The translations under genes and the position numbers were made by a program. The notes under the pieces were generated by a model. It worked only from the letters and a program-made list of their open reading frames with translations, did not search any database and had not been told where the DNA came from. Below, in pieces: positions 8,477 through 16,843 of a stretch of 64,000 nt of DNA. Location: contig NZ_JALGRF010000014.1 of the NCBI RefSeq assembly GCF_022815725.1, positions 62,001 to 126,000 on the forward strand, given 5' to 3'. This DNA comes from Streptomyces sp. APSN-46.1 (GTDB lineage Bacteria > Actinomycetota > Actinomycetes > Streptomycetales > Streptomycetaceae). The number at the start of each line of letters is the position of its first letter. Positions within the stretch are counted from its first letter, which is position 1.

Positions 8477-8941
8477 GTGAGTGACATGGTCAAACTGGCG
8501 AGGACGCCCGTCGAGCTGGAGGTGCCCGCGACGGTGGGGGCACTGGGCGACATCGCCGCGTTCGTCCTGCGGCTGGCCGGAGGGGCGGGCCTGGACAAGG
8601 GCGCCGCGTACCGGATCCGGCTGGCCGTGGACGAGCTGGCCACGAACATCGTGATGCACGGGTACCGGGGCGGCGACGGGCGGATCACCGTCCGCGGCCG
8701 CTCCGGTCCCGGCGGGGTGCAGATCGTCATCGAGGACACCGCACCCGCCTTCGACCCCGTCGAGGGCTGCCTGCCGCCCGTCCCCGGGCTTCCCCCGGAG
8801 CGGCGCAGGGTCGGCGGACTCGGCATCCACCTGGCGCTCACCAGCGTGGACGAGTTCAGCTACACCCGCAGGGACGGCCGCAACATCAGCACGCTGACTG
8901 TGAAGGCAGAGGGGACGGACCCATGCCCTCCACGACCGTGA
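8477..8941 (+). CDS. RsbW-like anti-sigma factor / serine kinase (HATPase_c)
   Basis: A 154-residue GHKL ATPase. The N box is AVDELATNIVMHGY, the G1 box IEDTAPAFDP and the G2 segment GGLGIHLALTSVDEF, all in the short spacing seen in RsbW/SpoIIAB kinases. GTG 8477 gives the longest frame; ATG 8486 is an equally plausible start because GGTGAG lies just before it. The C-terminus overlaps the phosphatase gene by 19 bp. It probably phosphorylates one or both STAS proteins. No sigma factor gene is present in the window, so its target must be elsewhere. Confidence 0.9.
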   Translation: MSDMVKLARTPVELEVPATVGALGDIAAFVLRLAGGAGLDKGAAYRIRLAVDELATNIVMHGYRGGDGRITVRGRSGPGGVQIVIEDTAPAFDPVEGCLPPVPGLPPERRRVGGLGIHLALTSVDEFSYTRRDGRNISTLTVKAEGTDPCPPRP

Positions 8942-10182
8942 TCATCCTCGACGAGTACCCGCCTCCGCCGCCCCAGCTGTTCGACGCGCTGCGGACGATG
9001 GACGCGGAACTCGTCTCCCGCACTCTGGCGGACCTGCTCCACGGCGAGCTGGACGAGCTGCCCGTCGCGGACGTGCTGCTCGTCCCCGCCGAGTCCGACG
9101 GGGAGTCGGTACGGACGGCCGTGCGCCGGCTGCGCCACTGGGCCGGGGCCCCCATCGTGGTCGTCTGGACCGTGACGGAATTCGCCTCCCTGGAGGCGCA
9201 CGTCCGGCTCGGCCACGACTACCTCGTACCGCCCTTCCTGCCCGCCCTGGTCGGGGCCCGGCTGCACAGCTGCTCGGAGCGGGCCGGACTCGGCCGCACC
9301 CTGCGCGAGGCCGACGCCCGGGCCGAACTGATGGGATACGAGAAGGAGCTGGAGATCGGCCGGGAGATCCAGGCCGGCTTCCTGCCCGAATCGCTGCCCG
9401 TCCCGGAGGGCTGGGAGATCGACGTACGGTTCCGGCCGGCCCGGCAGGTCGCCGGGGACTTCTACGACGTCTTCGAGATCTCCCGCGGCCGCCGGCTCGC
9501 CGTCGTCGTCGCCGACGTCTGCGACAAGGGGGTCGGTGCGGCGCTCTTCATGGCGCTCATCCGCTCGCTGCTGCGGCACACCGCCGAGAACAGCGGCCTC
9601 CAGCACCTGATGGCGGCCGGGCGCGCGGGCGGCAGCCGGCGCACCCCGGTCGTCGGCGCCACCCCACTGCTCAACGCGGTCACCGCGACCAACGGCTACC
9701 TCACCCGCAACCACCTGCGGCAGGGCTACTTCGCCACCCTGTTCTTCGGGGTGCTCGACCCGCTCACCGGCAGCCTGGTCTACATCAACGGCGGCCACAA
9801 CCCGCCGCTGCTGCTGCCCGCCGACGGCAGCAGCCCCGTCCCACTGGAGGTCACCGGACCGGCCGTCGGCGTCCTGCCCGACTGCGTGTACACCCTCGGC
9901 TACGCCCAGCTGAATCCCGGAGACACCCTCTTCGTGTTCACGGACGGGGTCCCCGAGGCCCGCTGCCCGAACGGCAGCTTCCTCGGCGACGAACGGATGC
10001 TGGACCTGCTCGCCGGCCCCCCGGTGAGCGGCAAGGACGTGGTCGACCGGATCGACCTGGCGGTGCGGGAGCACACCGGCACCGCCGAACAGCACGACGA
10101 TGTCACCATGCTGGCCCTGCACCGGCCACGTGCGGCGCGGGGGTCGTACGCGGACGGCGCCGGCCATCGGGTGGTGGCGTAG
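8923..10182 (+). CDS. SpoIIE-type PP2C phosphatase with N-terminal receiver-like domain (RsbU-like)
   Basis: A 419-residue protein. Residues 1-125 look like a response-regulator receiver fold (STTVIILDEY opening, LPVADVLLVPAE, APIVVVWTVTEFASLEAHVRLGHDYLVPP), although the usual phospho-acceptor Asp surroundings are degenerate. A helical linker (LREADARAELMGYEKELEIGREIQAGFLP) leads into the PP2C domain: RQVAGDFYDVF, VVVADVCDKGVGAALFMA, INGGHNPPLLL, FTDGVPEAR and DDVTMLAL carry the metal-binding Asp and Gly residues. It should dephosphorylate the STAS antagonists. The 19-bp overlap with the kinase gene implies coupled translation. Confidence 0.92.
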   Translation: MPSTTVIILDEYPPPPPQLFDALRTMDAELVSRTLADLLHGELDELPVADVLLVPAESDGESVRTAVRRLRHWAGAPIVVVWTVTEFASLEAHVRLGHDYLVPPFLPALVGARLHSCSERAGLGRTLREADARAELMGYEKELEIGREIQAGFLPESLPVPEGWEIDVRFRPARQVAGDFYDVFEISRGRRLAVVVADVCDKGVGAALFMALIRSLLRHTAENSGLQHLMAAGRAGGSRRTPVVGATPLLNAVTATNGYLTRNHLRQGYFATLFFGVLDPLTGSLVYINGGHNPPLLLPADGSSPVPLEVTGPAVGVLPDCVYTLGYAQLNPGDTLFVFTDGVPEARCPNGSFLGDERMLDLLAGPPVSGKDVVDRIDLAVREHTGTAEQHDDVTMLALHRPRAARGSYADGAGHRVVA

Positions 10183-10935
10183 ATGACCCGGACCATCGTG
10201 GTGCACTCGCACCGCGGCGGCACCGGAAAGTCCTCGGTGCTGGCGAACCTCGCGCTGCTGATCGCGGCGGAGGGACGCCGGGTGGGAGTGGTCGACACCG
10301 ACATCCAGTCGCCCACCCTGGACCTGCTGTTCCGGCTCGAACCCGGCTTCTCGCTGGCCGACTACCTGCTCGGCCGCTGTGAGATCGAGGCCGCAGCCCA
10401 ACAGGTGGGCGCCGGTTCCGGTCTGGCCCTGTACGTCGTACCGGCCCGGACGGGGACCGCCGCCCTGCGCGAGCTCATGTCCACCGGGTACGACGTGGGG
10501 CTGCTGCCGGAGGGCTTCGACCGGCTGGCACGGCACCTCGCCCTCGACGTGCTGCTGCTGGACACCCACGCCGGGCTCAACAACGAGTCGGTGACCGCCA
10601 TGGCGAGCGCCGACGTCCTGATGATCATGGCGCGGGCCGACCGCATCGACCTCTCCGGGGTCGAGGAGACCCTCGCACTGGCCGGGCGGCTGCCCTGCCG
10701 GCGCACTCTGGTCATGAGCATGGCCCCGGAAGGCATCGACCGCGAAGAGGCCCGACGGCGCGCGGAGGAGGTGTACGGCGCCCCCCTGGCCGGAATTCTC
10801 CCCTACGCGCCGGAAATGGCCGCCCTGTACGGCGAACGCATATTCGCCGAGGCGCATCCCGACCACCCCCTGGTCGGTGAATTCCGCACCATCATCTCCG
10901 CGTTGGACGCACGTGACGAAGTATCACGCGCCTGA
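10183..10935 (+). CDS. MinD/ParA-like P-loop ATPase
   Basis: A 250-residue protein starting at ATG 10183, directly after the phosphatase stop. The deviant Walker A is HRGGTGKSS (residues 10-18, Lys16), with Arg in place of the usual signature Lys before the two glycines. Next come VVDTDIQSPTLDLLF and LDVLLLDTHAGLNNES (Walker B-like). No DNA-binding or partner gene (ParB, MinC) is nearby. As the last gene of the partner-switching run it may place or organise the complex, or regulate it by ATP state. Both ideas are inference; the fold call is secure. Confidence 0.88.
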   Translation: MTRTIVVHSHRGGTGKSSVLANLALLIAAEGRRVGVVDTDIQSPTLDLLFRLEPGFSLADYLLGRCEIEAAAQQVGAGSGLALYVVPARTGTAALRELMSTGYDVGLLPEGFDRLARHLALDVLLLDTHAGLNNESVTAMASADVLMIMARADRIDLSGVEETLALAGRLPCRRTLVMSMAPEGIDREEARRRAEEVYGAPLAGILPYAPEMAALYGERIFAEAHPDHPLVGEFRTIISALDARDEVSRA

Positions 10936-11004
10936 CGCTCCCCCCTTACGCCCCTTGCGGGCGGCGTGTTGAATCGGCAGCGATTCAGAACAAGGAGAAC
11001 AGTC

Positions 11005-11745
11005 ATGAAGATTCTCGTCGTCATGACGGCCAAGGCAACGCTCCATCTTCTCGATGGGGAACAGCACCCCTCGGGATTCTGGGCCGAGGAATTCGTGGTT
11101 CCCTACACGCTCTTCAAGGCCGCGGGCCACACCGTGGACGTGGCGACGATCGGCGGCCTGGCTCCCACGGTCGACCAGACCAGCATCGACCCCCAGTTCC
11201 TCCAGTGGGTCCGCCCCCAGGGCTCGCCGGACGAGGACGCGGCCAACGCCGCCGAGTACGTCCGCGTCATCGAGAACACGCCTCAGCTGAAGAACCCGAT
11301 CGCCCTGGAAACCCTGGGCGAGAAGGACATCACCGACTACGACGGCATCTACGTCAGCGGCGGGCACGGCGCCATCGGCGACCTGTCCAAGTCCGACGAA
11401 CTCGCCCAGATCCTGCGGTGGGCCATCGCCCAGGACAAGCCGCTGGCCACCGTCTGCCACGGCCACACCTCGCTGCTCGCACTGCGCGACGGTGAGGGCC
11501 GCTGGCCGTTCGAGGGCTACCGGATGACCGCCTTCTCCCACAGCGAGGAGCTGGTCACCAACATGGCCGGCCGGCTCCCGCTGATCCTGGAGGCCGAGCT
11601 CACCCGGCTCGGTGCCCGGTACGAGAAGGCAGCAGCGATCTGGGACTCGCACGTGGTGGTGGACCGCAAGCTCACCACCGGCCAGAACCCGTACTCCTCC
11701 AAGGCCCTCGCCGAGACCTTCTTACGGCAGCTCGCGAAGGGCTAG
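11005..11745 (+). CDS. DJ-1/PfpI family protein, Hsp31/glyoxalase III-like
   Basis: A 246-residue protein, ATG 11005 after AAGGAG (10992-10997). It opens KILVVMTA, has the conserved acid in SGFWAEEFVVPYTLF, and a nucleophile elbow ATVCHGHTSLL with Cys151-His152. The C-terminal TGQNPYSSKALAETF is typical of large DJ-1 members such as Hsp31 and yeast-type glyoxalase III, which convert methylglyoxal to lactate without cofactor. A 69-bp gap separates it from the MinD-like gene, so it may start its own transcript. The aldehyde dehydrogenase gene follows 37 bp downstream. Confidence 0.88.
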   Translation: MKILVVMTAKATLHLLDGEQHPSGFWAEEFVVPYTLFKAAGHTVDVATIGGLAPTVDQTSIDPQFLQWVRPQGSPDEDAANAAEYVRVIENTPQLKNPIALETLGEKDITDYDGIYVSGGHGAIGDLSKSDELAQILRWAIAQDKPLATVCHGHTSLLALRDGEGRWPFEGYRMTAFSHSEELVTNMAGRLPLILEAELTRLGARYEKAAAIWDSHVVVDRKLTTGQNPYSSKALAETFLRQLAKG

Positions 11746-11782
11746 TACCACCGCGCCCCGCACCCGACCCCGGAAGGCAGCC

Positions 11783-13267
11783 ATGACCAAGCGTGAGCTG
11801 AGTGGTCCGCCCCTCGCCAATCCCGGCAAGCTGTTCATCGGCGGCAAATGGGTCCCGTCCCAGGACGGCCGGACCGAGCCGGACATCAGCCCCGTGGACG
11901 GACAGGAGATCGTGCCGGTGGCCCAGGCCACCGCCGCCGACGCCGACGCGGCCGTGGCCGCCGCCCGCACGGCGTACGAAGAAGGTCCCTGGAGCAGACT
12001 GTCCGCCCAGGAGCGCGCGCTGCGGCTGAACCGGGTCGGTGAGCTCATCGAGCGGGACCTGGAAGAGATCGCCCTGCTGGAGACGGTGGACATGGGCAAG
12101 CCGTTCGCCTTCTCCAGCACGGTCGACGCCCCGATGGCCGCGCAGCTGATGCACTACTACGCCGGCGCCGTGACCCGCGTGGACGGCTCCTCGCGGGCCC
12201 CGGCCGGCGGGCAGCTCGCGTACACCCTGCGCGAACCGCTCGGCGTGGTCTGCGCCATCACCCCGTTCAACTTCCCGCTGCTGCTGTCGATGACGAAGAT
12301 CGCGCCGGCCCTCGCCGCGGGCAATACCGTCGTCCACAAGCCGTCCCCGGCCACCCCGCTCACCGCCCTGAAGATCGCCGAGCTGTTCCAGGAGGCGGAG
12401 ATCCCGGACGGCGTGCTGAACGTCATCACCGGGCCCGGTGTGGAACTCGGCGAGACGCTCACCGACCACCCCGACATCGACAAGATCGCCTTCACCGGCT
12501 CGACCGTCGTGGGCCAGTCGATCATCCGCAAGGCGGCCGGCACCCTGAAGAAGGTGACGATGGAACTCGGCGGGAAGTCCGCCAACATCGTCTTCGCCGA
12601 CGCCGACCTCGACGCCGCCGAGGAACTCGCCTTCTTCGGCATCTACTACAACAAGGGCGAGATCTGCACGGCCGGCTCCCGACTGCTGCTGCACCGCCCC
12701 ATCCACGACGAGATGGTCGAACGCCTGGTCCGCCGGGCCGCCGCCCTCAAGCCCGGCGACCCGCGCGACCCGGCCACGCTGTTCGGCCCGCTGGCCCACC
12801 GCGGCCAGTTCGACAAGGTCAGCTCGTACATCGAGATCGGCGAGAAGGAAGGCGCCGTCCTGCGCACCGGCGGCTCCGGCTGGACCCCGGAGGGAGCCTC
12901 CAGTCAGGGCCTGTACTTCCTGCCGACCATCTTCACCGGCGTCGACAACGGGATGCGGATCGCCCAGGAGGAGATCTTCGGCCCGGTCCTGTCGATCATC
13001 CCCTTCGACACCGAGGAGGACGCCGTACGCATCGCCAACGACAGCGCGTACGGCCTCGCCGCCGGCGTCCACACCAAGGACCTGCGGCGCGCCCACCGGG
13101 TCGCCTCGCAGATCAAGGCCGGCACGGTCTGGGTCAATTGCTACAACCAGTACGACCCCTCGGTGCCCTACGGCGGCTACAAGGCCTCCGGCTACGGCCG
13201 CGAATGCGGGCCCGAATCCCTCGAAAGCTACACCCAGACCAAGTCGGTCTGGATCGGCATGGACTGA
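11783..13267 (+). CDS. NAD(P)-dependent aldehyde dehydrogenase
   Basis: A 494-residue ALDH-superfamily enzyme, ATG 11783 after GGAAGG. Clear landmarks are the Rossmann segment with ITPFNFPLLL and AGNTVVHKPSPATPLTAL, FTGSTVVGQ, the general base Glu261 in VTMELGGKSANIVF, the catalytic Cys295 in GEICTAGSRL, and EEIFGPVLSIIPF. The length and motifs match betaine- or phenylacetaldehyde-type ALDH; the exact aldehyde is not defined. It lies between a DJ-1 protein and a molybdenum hydroxylase, another class of aldehyde-oxidising enzyme, which supports a shared substrate theme (inference). Confidence 0.93.
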   Translation: MTKRELSGPPLANPGKLFIGGKWVPSQDGRTEPDISPVDGQEIVPVAQATAADADAAVAAARTAYEEGPWSRLSAQERALRLNRVGELIERDLEEIALLETVDMGKPFAFSSTVDAPMAAQLMHYYAGAVTRVDGSSRAPAGGQLAYTLREPLGVVCAITPFNFPLLLSMTKIAPALAAGNTVVHKPSPATPLTALKIAELFQEAEIPDGVLNVITGPGVELGETLTDHPDIDKIAFTGSTVVGQSIIRKAAGTLKKVTMELGGKSANIVFADADLDAAEELAFFGIYYNKGEICTAGSRLLLHRPIHDEMVERLVRRAAALKPGDPRDPATLFGPLAHRGQFDKVSSYIEIGEKEGAVLRTGGSGWTPEGASSQGLYFLPTIFTGVDNGMRIAQEEIFGPVLSIIPFDTEEDAVRIANDSAYGLAAGVHTKDLRRAHRVASQIKAGTVWVNCYNQYDPSVPYGGYKASGYGRECGPESLESYTQTKSVWIGMD

Positions 13268-13305
13268 GCACACCTCCCCCGGGGGTGTCCGGCGAAGGAG
13301 CGTCA

Positions 13306-13932
13306 ATGCGCACAGGCATCATCGGCACCGGGCGGATCGGTTCGACGCTCGCCAGGATCCTGGTGGCGGCAGGCCACGAGGTCGTGCTCGCCAACGCCCG
13401 CGGCCCGCACAGCATCGGCCCGCTGCTGGCCGAACTGGGCCCGGCGGCTTCGGCGGCGCACCCCGCCGAAGCCGCCGGCGAGACCGAACTCCTGGTGCTG
13501 ATGGTGCCCTTCGACAGCGTCCAGGGGCTGCTGCCCCAGGACGCCGTACGCGACACCGTGCTCGTCGACGCGACGAACGCCTTCAGCGGCCCGGGCGCCC
13601 CCCGGGACCTCGGCGGACGCGGCTCCAGCGAACTCGTCGCCGAGTGGTACCCCGGCGTGCGGGTCGTGAAATCCCTGAACACCATGCATTTCGAGACACT
13701 CGCCGTCGCCGGTACCGATCCGGGCCGTAAAGATTCACAGCGCCTGGCCCATTTCGTGGCCGGCGACGACGGGAAGGCCAAGGAAATCGTCGCGGGAATC
13801 ATCACGGATCTCGGATTCGCACCCGTGGACACCGGCCCGCTGCACTCGGGGGGAATTCTCCAGCAGCCCGGCGGGCCCCTCTTCAACCAGCCGCTCACGG
13901 AAGCGCAGGCGCTCGCATGGATCTCACACTGA
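13306..13932 (+). CDS. F420-dependent NADP reductase-like (NADPH-dependent) protein
   Basis: A 208-residue Rossmann protein, ATG 13306 after GAAGGAG. The N-terminus RTGIIGTGRIGSTLARILVAAGHEVVLANARG contains the NADP-binding GTGRIG, and the next motifs (LLVLMVPFDSVQGL, LVDATNAF, VRVVKSLNTMHFE) are those of the Fno / NADPH-dependent F420 reductase group. Related proteins act as general NADP-binding reductases. Its last 16 bp overlap the 2Fe-2S subunit gene of the molybdenum hydroxylase, so its production is tied to that enzyme. Whether it truly uses F420 cannot be told from sequence. Confidence 0.82.
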   Translation: MRTGIIGTGRIGSTLARILVAAGHEVVLANARGPHSIGPLLAELGPAASAAHPAEAAGETELLVLMVPFDSVQGLLPQDAVRDTVLVDATNAFSGPGAPRDLGGRGSSELVAEWYPGVRVVKSLNTMHFETLAVAGTDPGRKDSQRLAHFVAGDDGKAKEIVAGIITDLGFAPVDTGPLHSGGILQQPGGPLFNQPLTEAQALAWISH

Positions 13933-14432
13933 ATGTCAACGGAAGACCCGAGAAATTCGCGGCGCCGCCCAACGAGCTGCTCGTGGAGCGGCTCCGTGAC
14001 GGCCTCGGACTGACCGGCACCAAGGTCGGCTGCGACACCGGCCAGTGCGGGTCCTGCGTCGTGCGGCTCGACGGCAAGTCCGTCAAGAGCTGCCTCGTCC
14101 TCACCGCGGCGGCCGCCGGCTCCGAGGTGACCACCATCGAGGGAGTCACCACCACGGGTGGCGAACTCACCGGCCTCCAGGAGGCCCTGCGCCAGGAGCA
14201 CGGCACCCAGTGCGGGTTCTGCACCCCCGGCATGGTCATGGCGCTCGGCGAGCTCGTCGAGAACGCCGCGGCCACCGCCGACGGCGAAAGCCCCACCGAG
14301 CCCGAGATCCGCGAGTGGCTCACCGGCAACCTGTGCCGCTGCACCGGCTACCACAGCGTCGTACGGGGAGTGCAGCGCGCCTGCGCCGCCCCCCGGGCCG
14401 AGGTGCCCGCCACCTCCGGACAGGAGGTGTGA
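13917..14432 (+). CDS. Molybdenum hydroxylase [2Fe-2S] subunit (CoxS/XdhA type)
   Basis: A 171-residue electron-transfer subunit. The plant-type cluster motif is GCDTGQCGSCVVRLDGKSVKSC (Cys39, 44, 47 and the fourth Cys ~12 later); the second cluster motif is QCGFCTPGMVMA with NLCRCTGYHSVV. This is the canonical arrangement of xanthine oxidase-family small subunits. ATG 13917 overlaps the preceding reductase gene. It passes electrons between the Mo-cofactor subunit and the FAD subunit encoded downstream. The order small, large, FAD subunit is one of the usual operon permutations. Confidence 0.95.
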   Translation: MDLTLNVNGRPEKFAAPPNELLVERLRDGLGLTGTKVGCDTGQCGSCVVRLDGKSVKSCLVLTAAAAGSEVTTIEGVTTTGGELTGLQEALRQEHGTQCGFCTPGMVMALGELVENAAATADGESPTEPEIREWLTGNLCRCTGYHSVVRGVQRACAAPRAEVPATSGQEV

Positions 14433-14437
14433 GCGAG

Positions 14438-16843
14438 ATGACCGAAGTGACGGGGGAGACCGCCCTCCAGGGGAACGGCGTGCTGGGCCGGCCGCTCGAC
14501 AGCCGCGAGGACCCGAGGCTGCTGCGCGGCGAGGCCGTCTACGTGGCGGACATCGATCTGCCCGGCACCGCCCACATGGCCATCCTCGGCAGCCCGGTGG
14601 CCCACGCGAAGATCCTCTCCATCGAGACCAAGGCCGCCGAGCAGCTGCCCGGCGTGCTCAAGGTGGCCACCGCGGCCGACTTCACCGACGTCATGCCGCT
14701 GCCCTGCATCTGGATACCCGGCGGGGTCGAGAGCCACTTCCCGCCCCACCCCTACGGACTTCCCGGCGCCCGCCCGGTCCTGACCGGCGACACCGTCCGG
14801 CACGTCGGCGACCCCATCGCCGTCGTCGTCGCCGAGACCCCGCGCCAGGCCGCCGCCGCGCTGGACGCCATCGCCGTCGAGTACGAGCCGCTGCCCGTGG
14901 TCACCCGGGCCGACGAGGCACTCGCCGAGGGCGCGCCCCAGCTGCACGAGGCCGTCCCCGGCAACCTGAACGCGTACTGGACCTGCGGCGACAAGGACCG
15001 CACCGACGCGGCCATCGCCGACGCCGAGGTCACCGTGGAGCTCGACCTGGTGAACCAGCGCACCATCAACAGCCCCATCGAGCCCCGCGGCGCGGTCGGC
15101 GACTACAACGCCGCCACCGGCGAGTACACCCTCTACGCCTCCACCCAGGGCCCGCACAACCACCGCTTCCTGCTCTCCGCGCTGGTCCTCGGCATCCCCT
15201 TCAACAAGCTGCGCGTCATCGCGCCGACCGTCGGCGGCAGCTTCGGCACCAAGGGGTACCTGTACCCCGACATGGCGCTGGTCCTGCTGCTCTCCAAGGC
15301 GCTCGGCCGGCCCGTGAAGTGGGTGGACACCCGCACCGGACTGATGAACTCCACCGTCCAGGGCCGCGACCACCGCCAGCACGTCACGCTCGCCGGCACC
15401 CGCGACGGCCGCATCACCGCCGTGCGCGCCACCAGCTACGCCAACCTCGGCGCGTACCCCTCCACCATCGGCCCCGGTGTCGCCACCGCCCTGATGGGCC
15501 GCTCCATCAGCGGCATGTACGAGATCCCCGCCGCCTTCTGCGAGGTGTACGCCGCCTTCACCAACACGGTCTCGCTCGGCGCCCAGCGCGGCAGCGGGCG
15601 CGCCGAGGCCGCGTTCCTGATGGAGCGCCTCGTGGACCGGTACGCCTCCGAGATCGGCATGGATCCGGCGGCGGTGCGGCGCAAGAACCTGGTGCCGAAG
15701 GAGAAGTTCCCGTACGACAACGGCCTCGGCTGGACCTACGACTCCGGGAACTACCAGCTGAACTTCGACCGGGCCATCGAGCTGTCGGGCTACGCCGACA
15801 TGCCCGCCCGCAAGGCCGAGGCCCGCACCCGCGGCAAGCGCCTCGGCGTCGGCCTCGCCACCTACGTGGCCATCTGCGGCGTCGGCCCCTCCACCCGGAT
15901 GTCCCAGGAGGGCATGCTCGGCGGCACCTGGGAGAGCGCCAACATCCGCGTCCACCCGACCGGCGAGGTCGCCGTCACCGTCGGCTCCGCCTCCACCGGC
16001 CAGAGCCACGGCACCGTCTTCGCGCAGGTCGCCGCCGACGAGCTCGGCATCGACCCGGACCAGGTCCAGGTCTACGAGGGCGATACGCAGAAGGCCCCGT
16101 ACGGGCAGGGCACCTACGGCTCCCGCTCGTACAGCATGGCCGGGCCCGCCGTCGCGCTGACCGCACGGAAGATCAAGAGCAAGCTGATCCGCGCCGGGGC
16201 CGTCTTCCTGGGCATCCCGGAGGACAAGGTCGTCTACGCCGGCGGCAAGGTATACGAAGAGGGCAACGAGGAGAACGCCAAGACCTTCGCCGATCTGGCG
16301 ATGGCCATGTGGTACGGCTGGGGGCTGCCCCCGGAGATCGAGCCGGCCCTCGACGAGACCACCCACTTCGACCCGCCGGACTTCAACTACCCCTTCGGGA
16401 CCCATGTCGCGGTCGTCGAGATCGACGAACTCACCGGCGAGACCGAGGTCGTGGCCTACACCGCGGTCGACGACGCCGGAAACATCGGCAACCCGAAGGT
16501 GGTTCTCGGCCAGATCGAGGGCAGCATCGTGCACGGCCTCGGCCAGGCGCTGATGGAGATCGCCGAGTACGACGAGAACGGGCTGCTCGTCAGCCGCGAC
16601 CTGGGTCACTACGCCCTGCCGCGCGCCGCCGACGTGCCCTTCTTCCGTCTCGACAAGACGGTCACGCCGTCCCCGCACAACCCGCTCGGCGCCAAGGGCG
16701 CCGGCGAGATCGCCACCGTGCCGCCGGCCGCGGCCGTGGTCAACGCGGTCGTCGACGCCCTGTCCGACCTGGGCGTCCAGCACATCGACATGCCGGTCAC
16801 CCCCGAGAAGGTCTGGCGCCGCCTGAGAGGGGAAGCCCAGTGA
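14438..16843 (+). CDS. Molybdenum hydroxylase molybdopterin-binding large subunit (aldehyde oxidase/xanthine dehydrogenase family)
   Basis: An 801-residue large subunit; ATG 14438 has AGGAGGT (14422-14428) at 9-nt spacing, with GTG 14429 as alternative. It opens GRPLDSREDPRLLRGEAVYVADI, has the cofactor-binding loop GGSFGTKGYLYPD and ends with GAKGAGEIATVPPAAAVVNA, whose Glu757 is the expected catalytic base. The loop LGAQRGSGRAEAAFLMERL replaces the copper-binding CSFR loop of true CO dehydrogenase, so this is not a CO oxidiser. Likely substrates are aldehydes or N-heterocycles. XdhC, a possible maturation factor, is encoded at 23070. Confidence 0.94.
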   Translation: MTEVTGETALQGNGVLGRPLDSREDPRLLRGEAVYVADIDLPGTAHMAILGSPVAHAKILSIETKAAEQLPGVLKVATAADFTDVMPLPCIWIPGGVESHFPPHPYGLPGARPVLTGDTVRHVGDPIAVVVAETPRQAAAALDAIAVEYEPLPVVTRADEALAEGAPQLHEAVPGNLNAYWTCGDKDRTDAAIADAEVTVELDLVNQRTINSPIEPRGAVGDYNAATGEYTLYASTQGPHNHRFLLSALVLGIPFNKLRVIAPTVGGSFGTKGYLYPDMALVLLLSKALGRPVKWVDTRTGLMNSTVQGRDHRQHVTLAGTRDGRITAVRATSYANLGAYPSTIGPGVATALMGRSISGMYEIPAAFCEVYAAFTNTVSLGAQRGSGRAEAAFLMERLVDRYASEIGMDPAAVRRKNLVPKEKFPYDNGLGWTYDSGNYQLNFDRAIELSGYADMPARKAEARTRGKRLGVGLATYVAICGVGPSTRMSQEGMLGGTWESANIRVHPTGEVAVTVGSASTGQSHGTVFAQVAADELGIDPDQVQVYEGDTQKAPYGQGTYGSRSYSMAGPAVALTARKIKSKLIRAGAVFLGIPEDKVVYAGGKVYEEGNEENAKTFADLAMAMWYGWGLPPEIEPALDETTHFDPPDFNYPFGTHVAVVEIDELTGETEVVAYTAVDDAGNIGNPKVVLGQIEGSIVHGLGQALMEIAEYDENGLLVSRDLGHYALPRAADVPFFRLDKTVTPSPHNPLGAKGAGEIATVPPAAAVVNAVVDALSDLGVQHIDMPVTPEKVWRRLRGEAQ

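Noticed and set aside
14158..16839. Plus-strand open frame continuing upstream of the FAD-subunit gene
   Set aside because: Only the part from 16840 is real; the earlier part is an Arg/Pro/Gly-rich shadow of the large subunit in another frame.
14438..16843. Aerobic CO dehydrogenase large subunit
   Set aside because: The diagnostic active-site loop with CSFR is replaced by GAQRGSGRAEA, so a CO-oxidising enzyme is unlikely.
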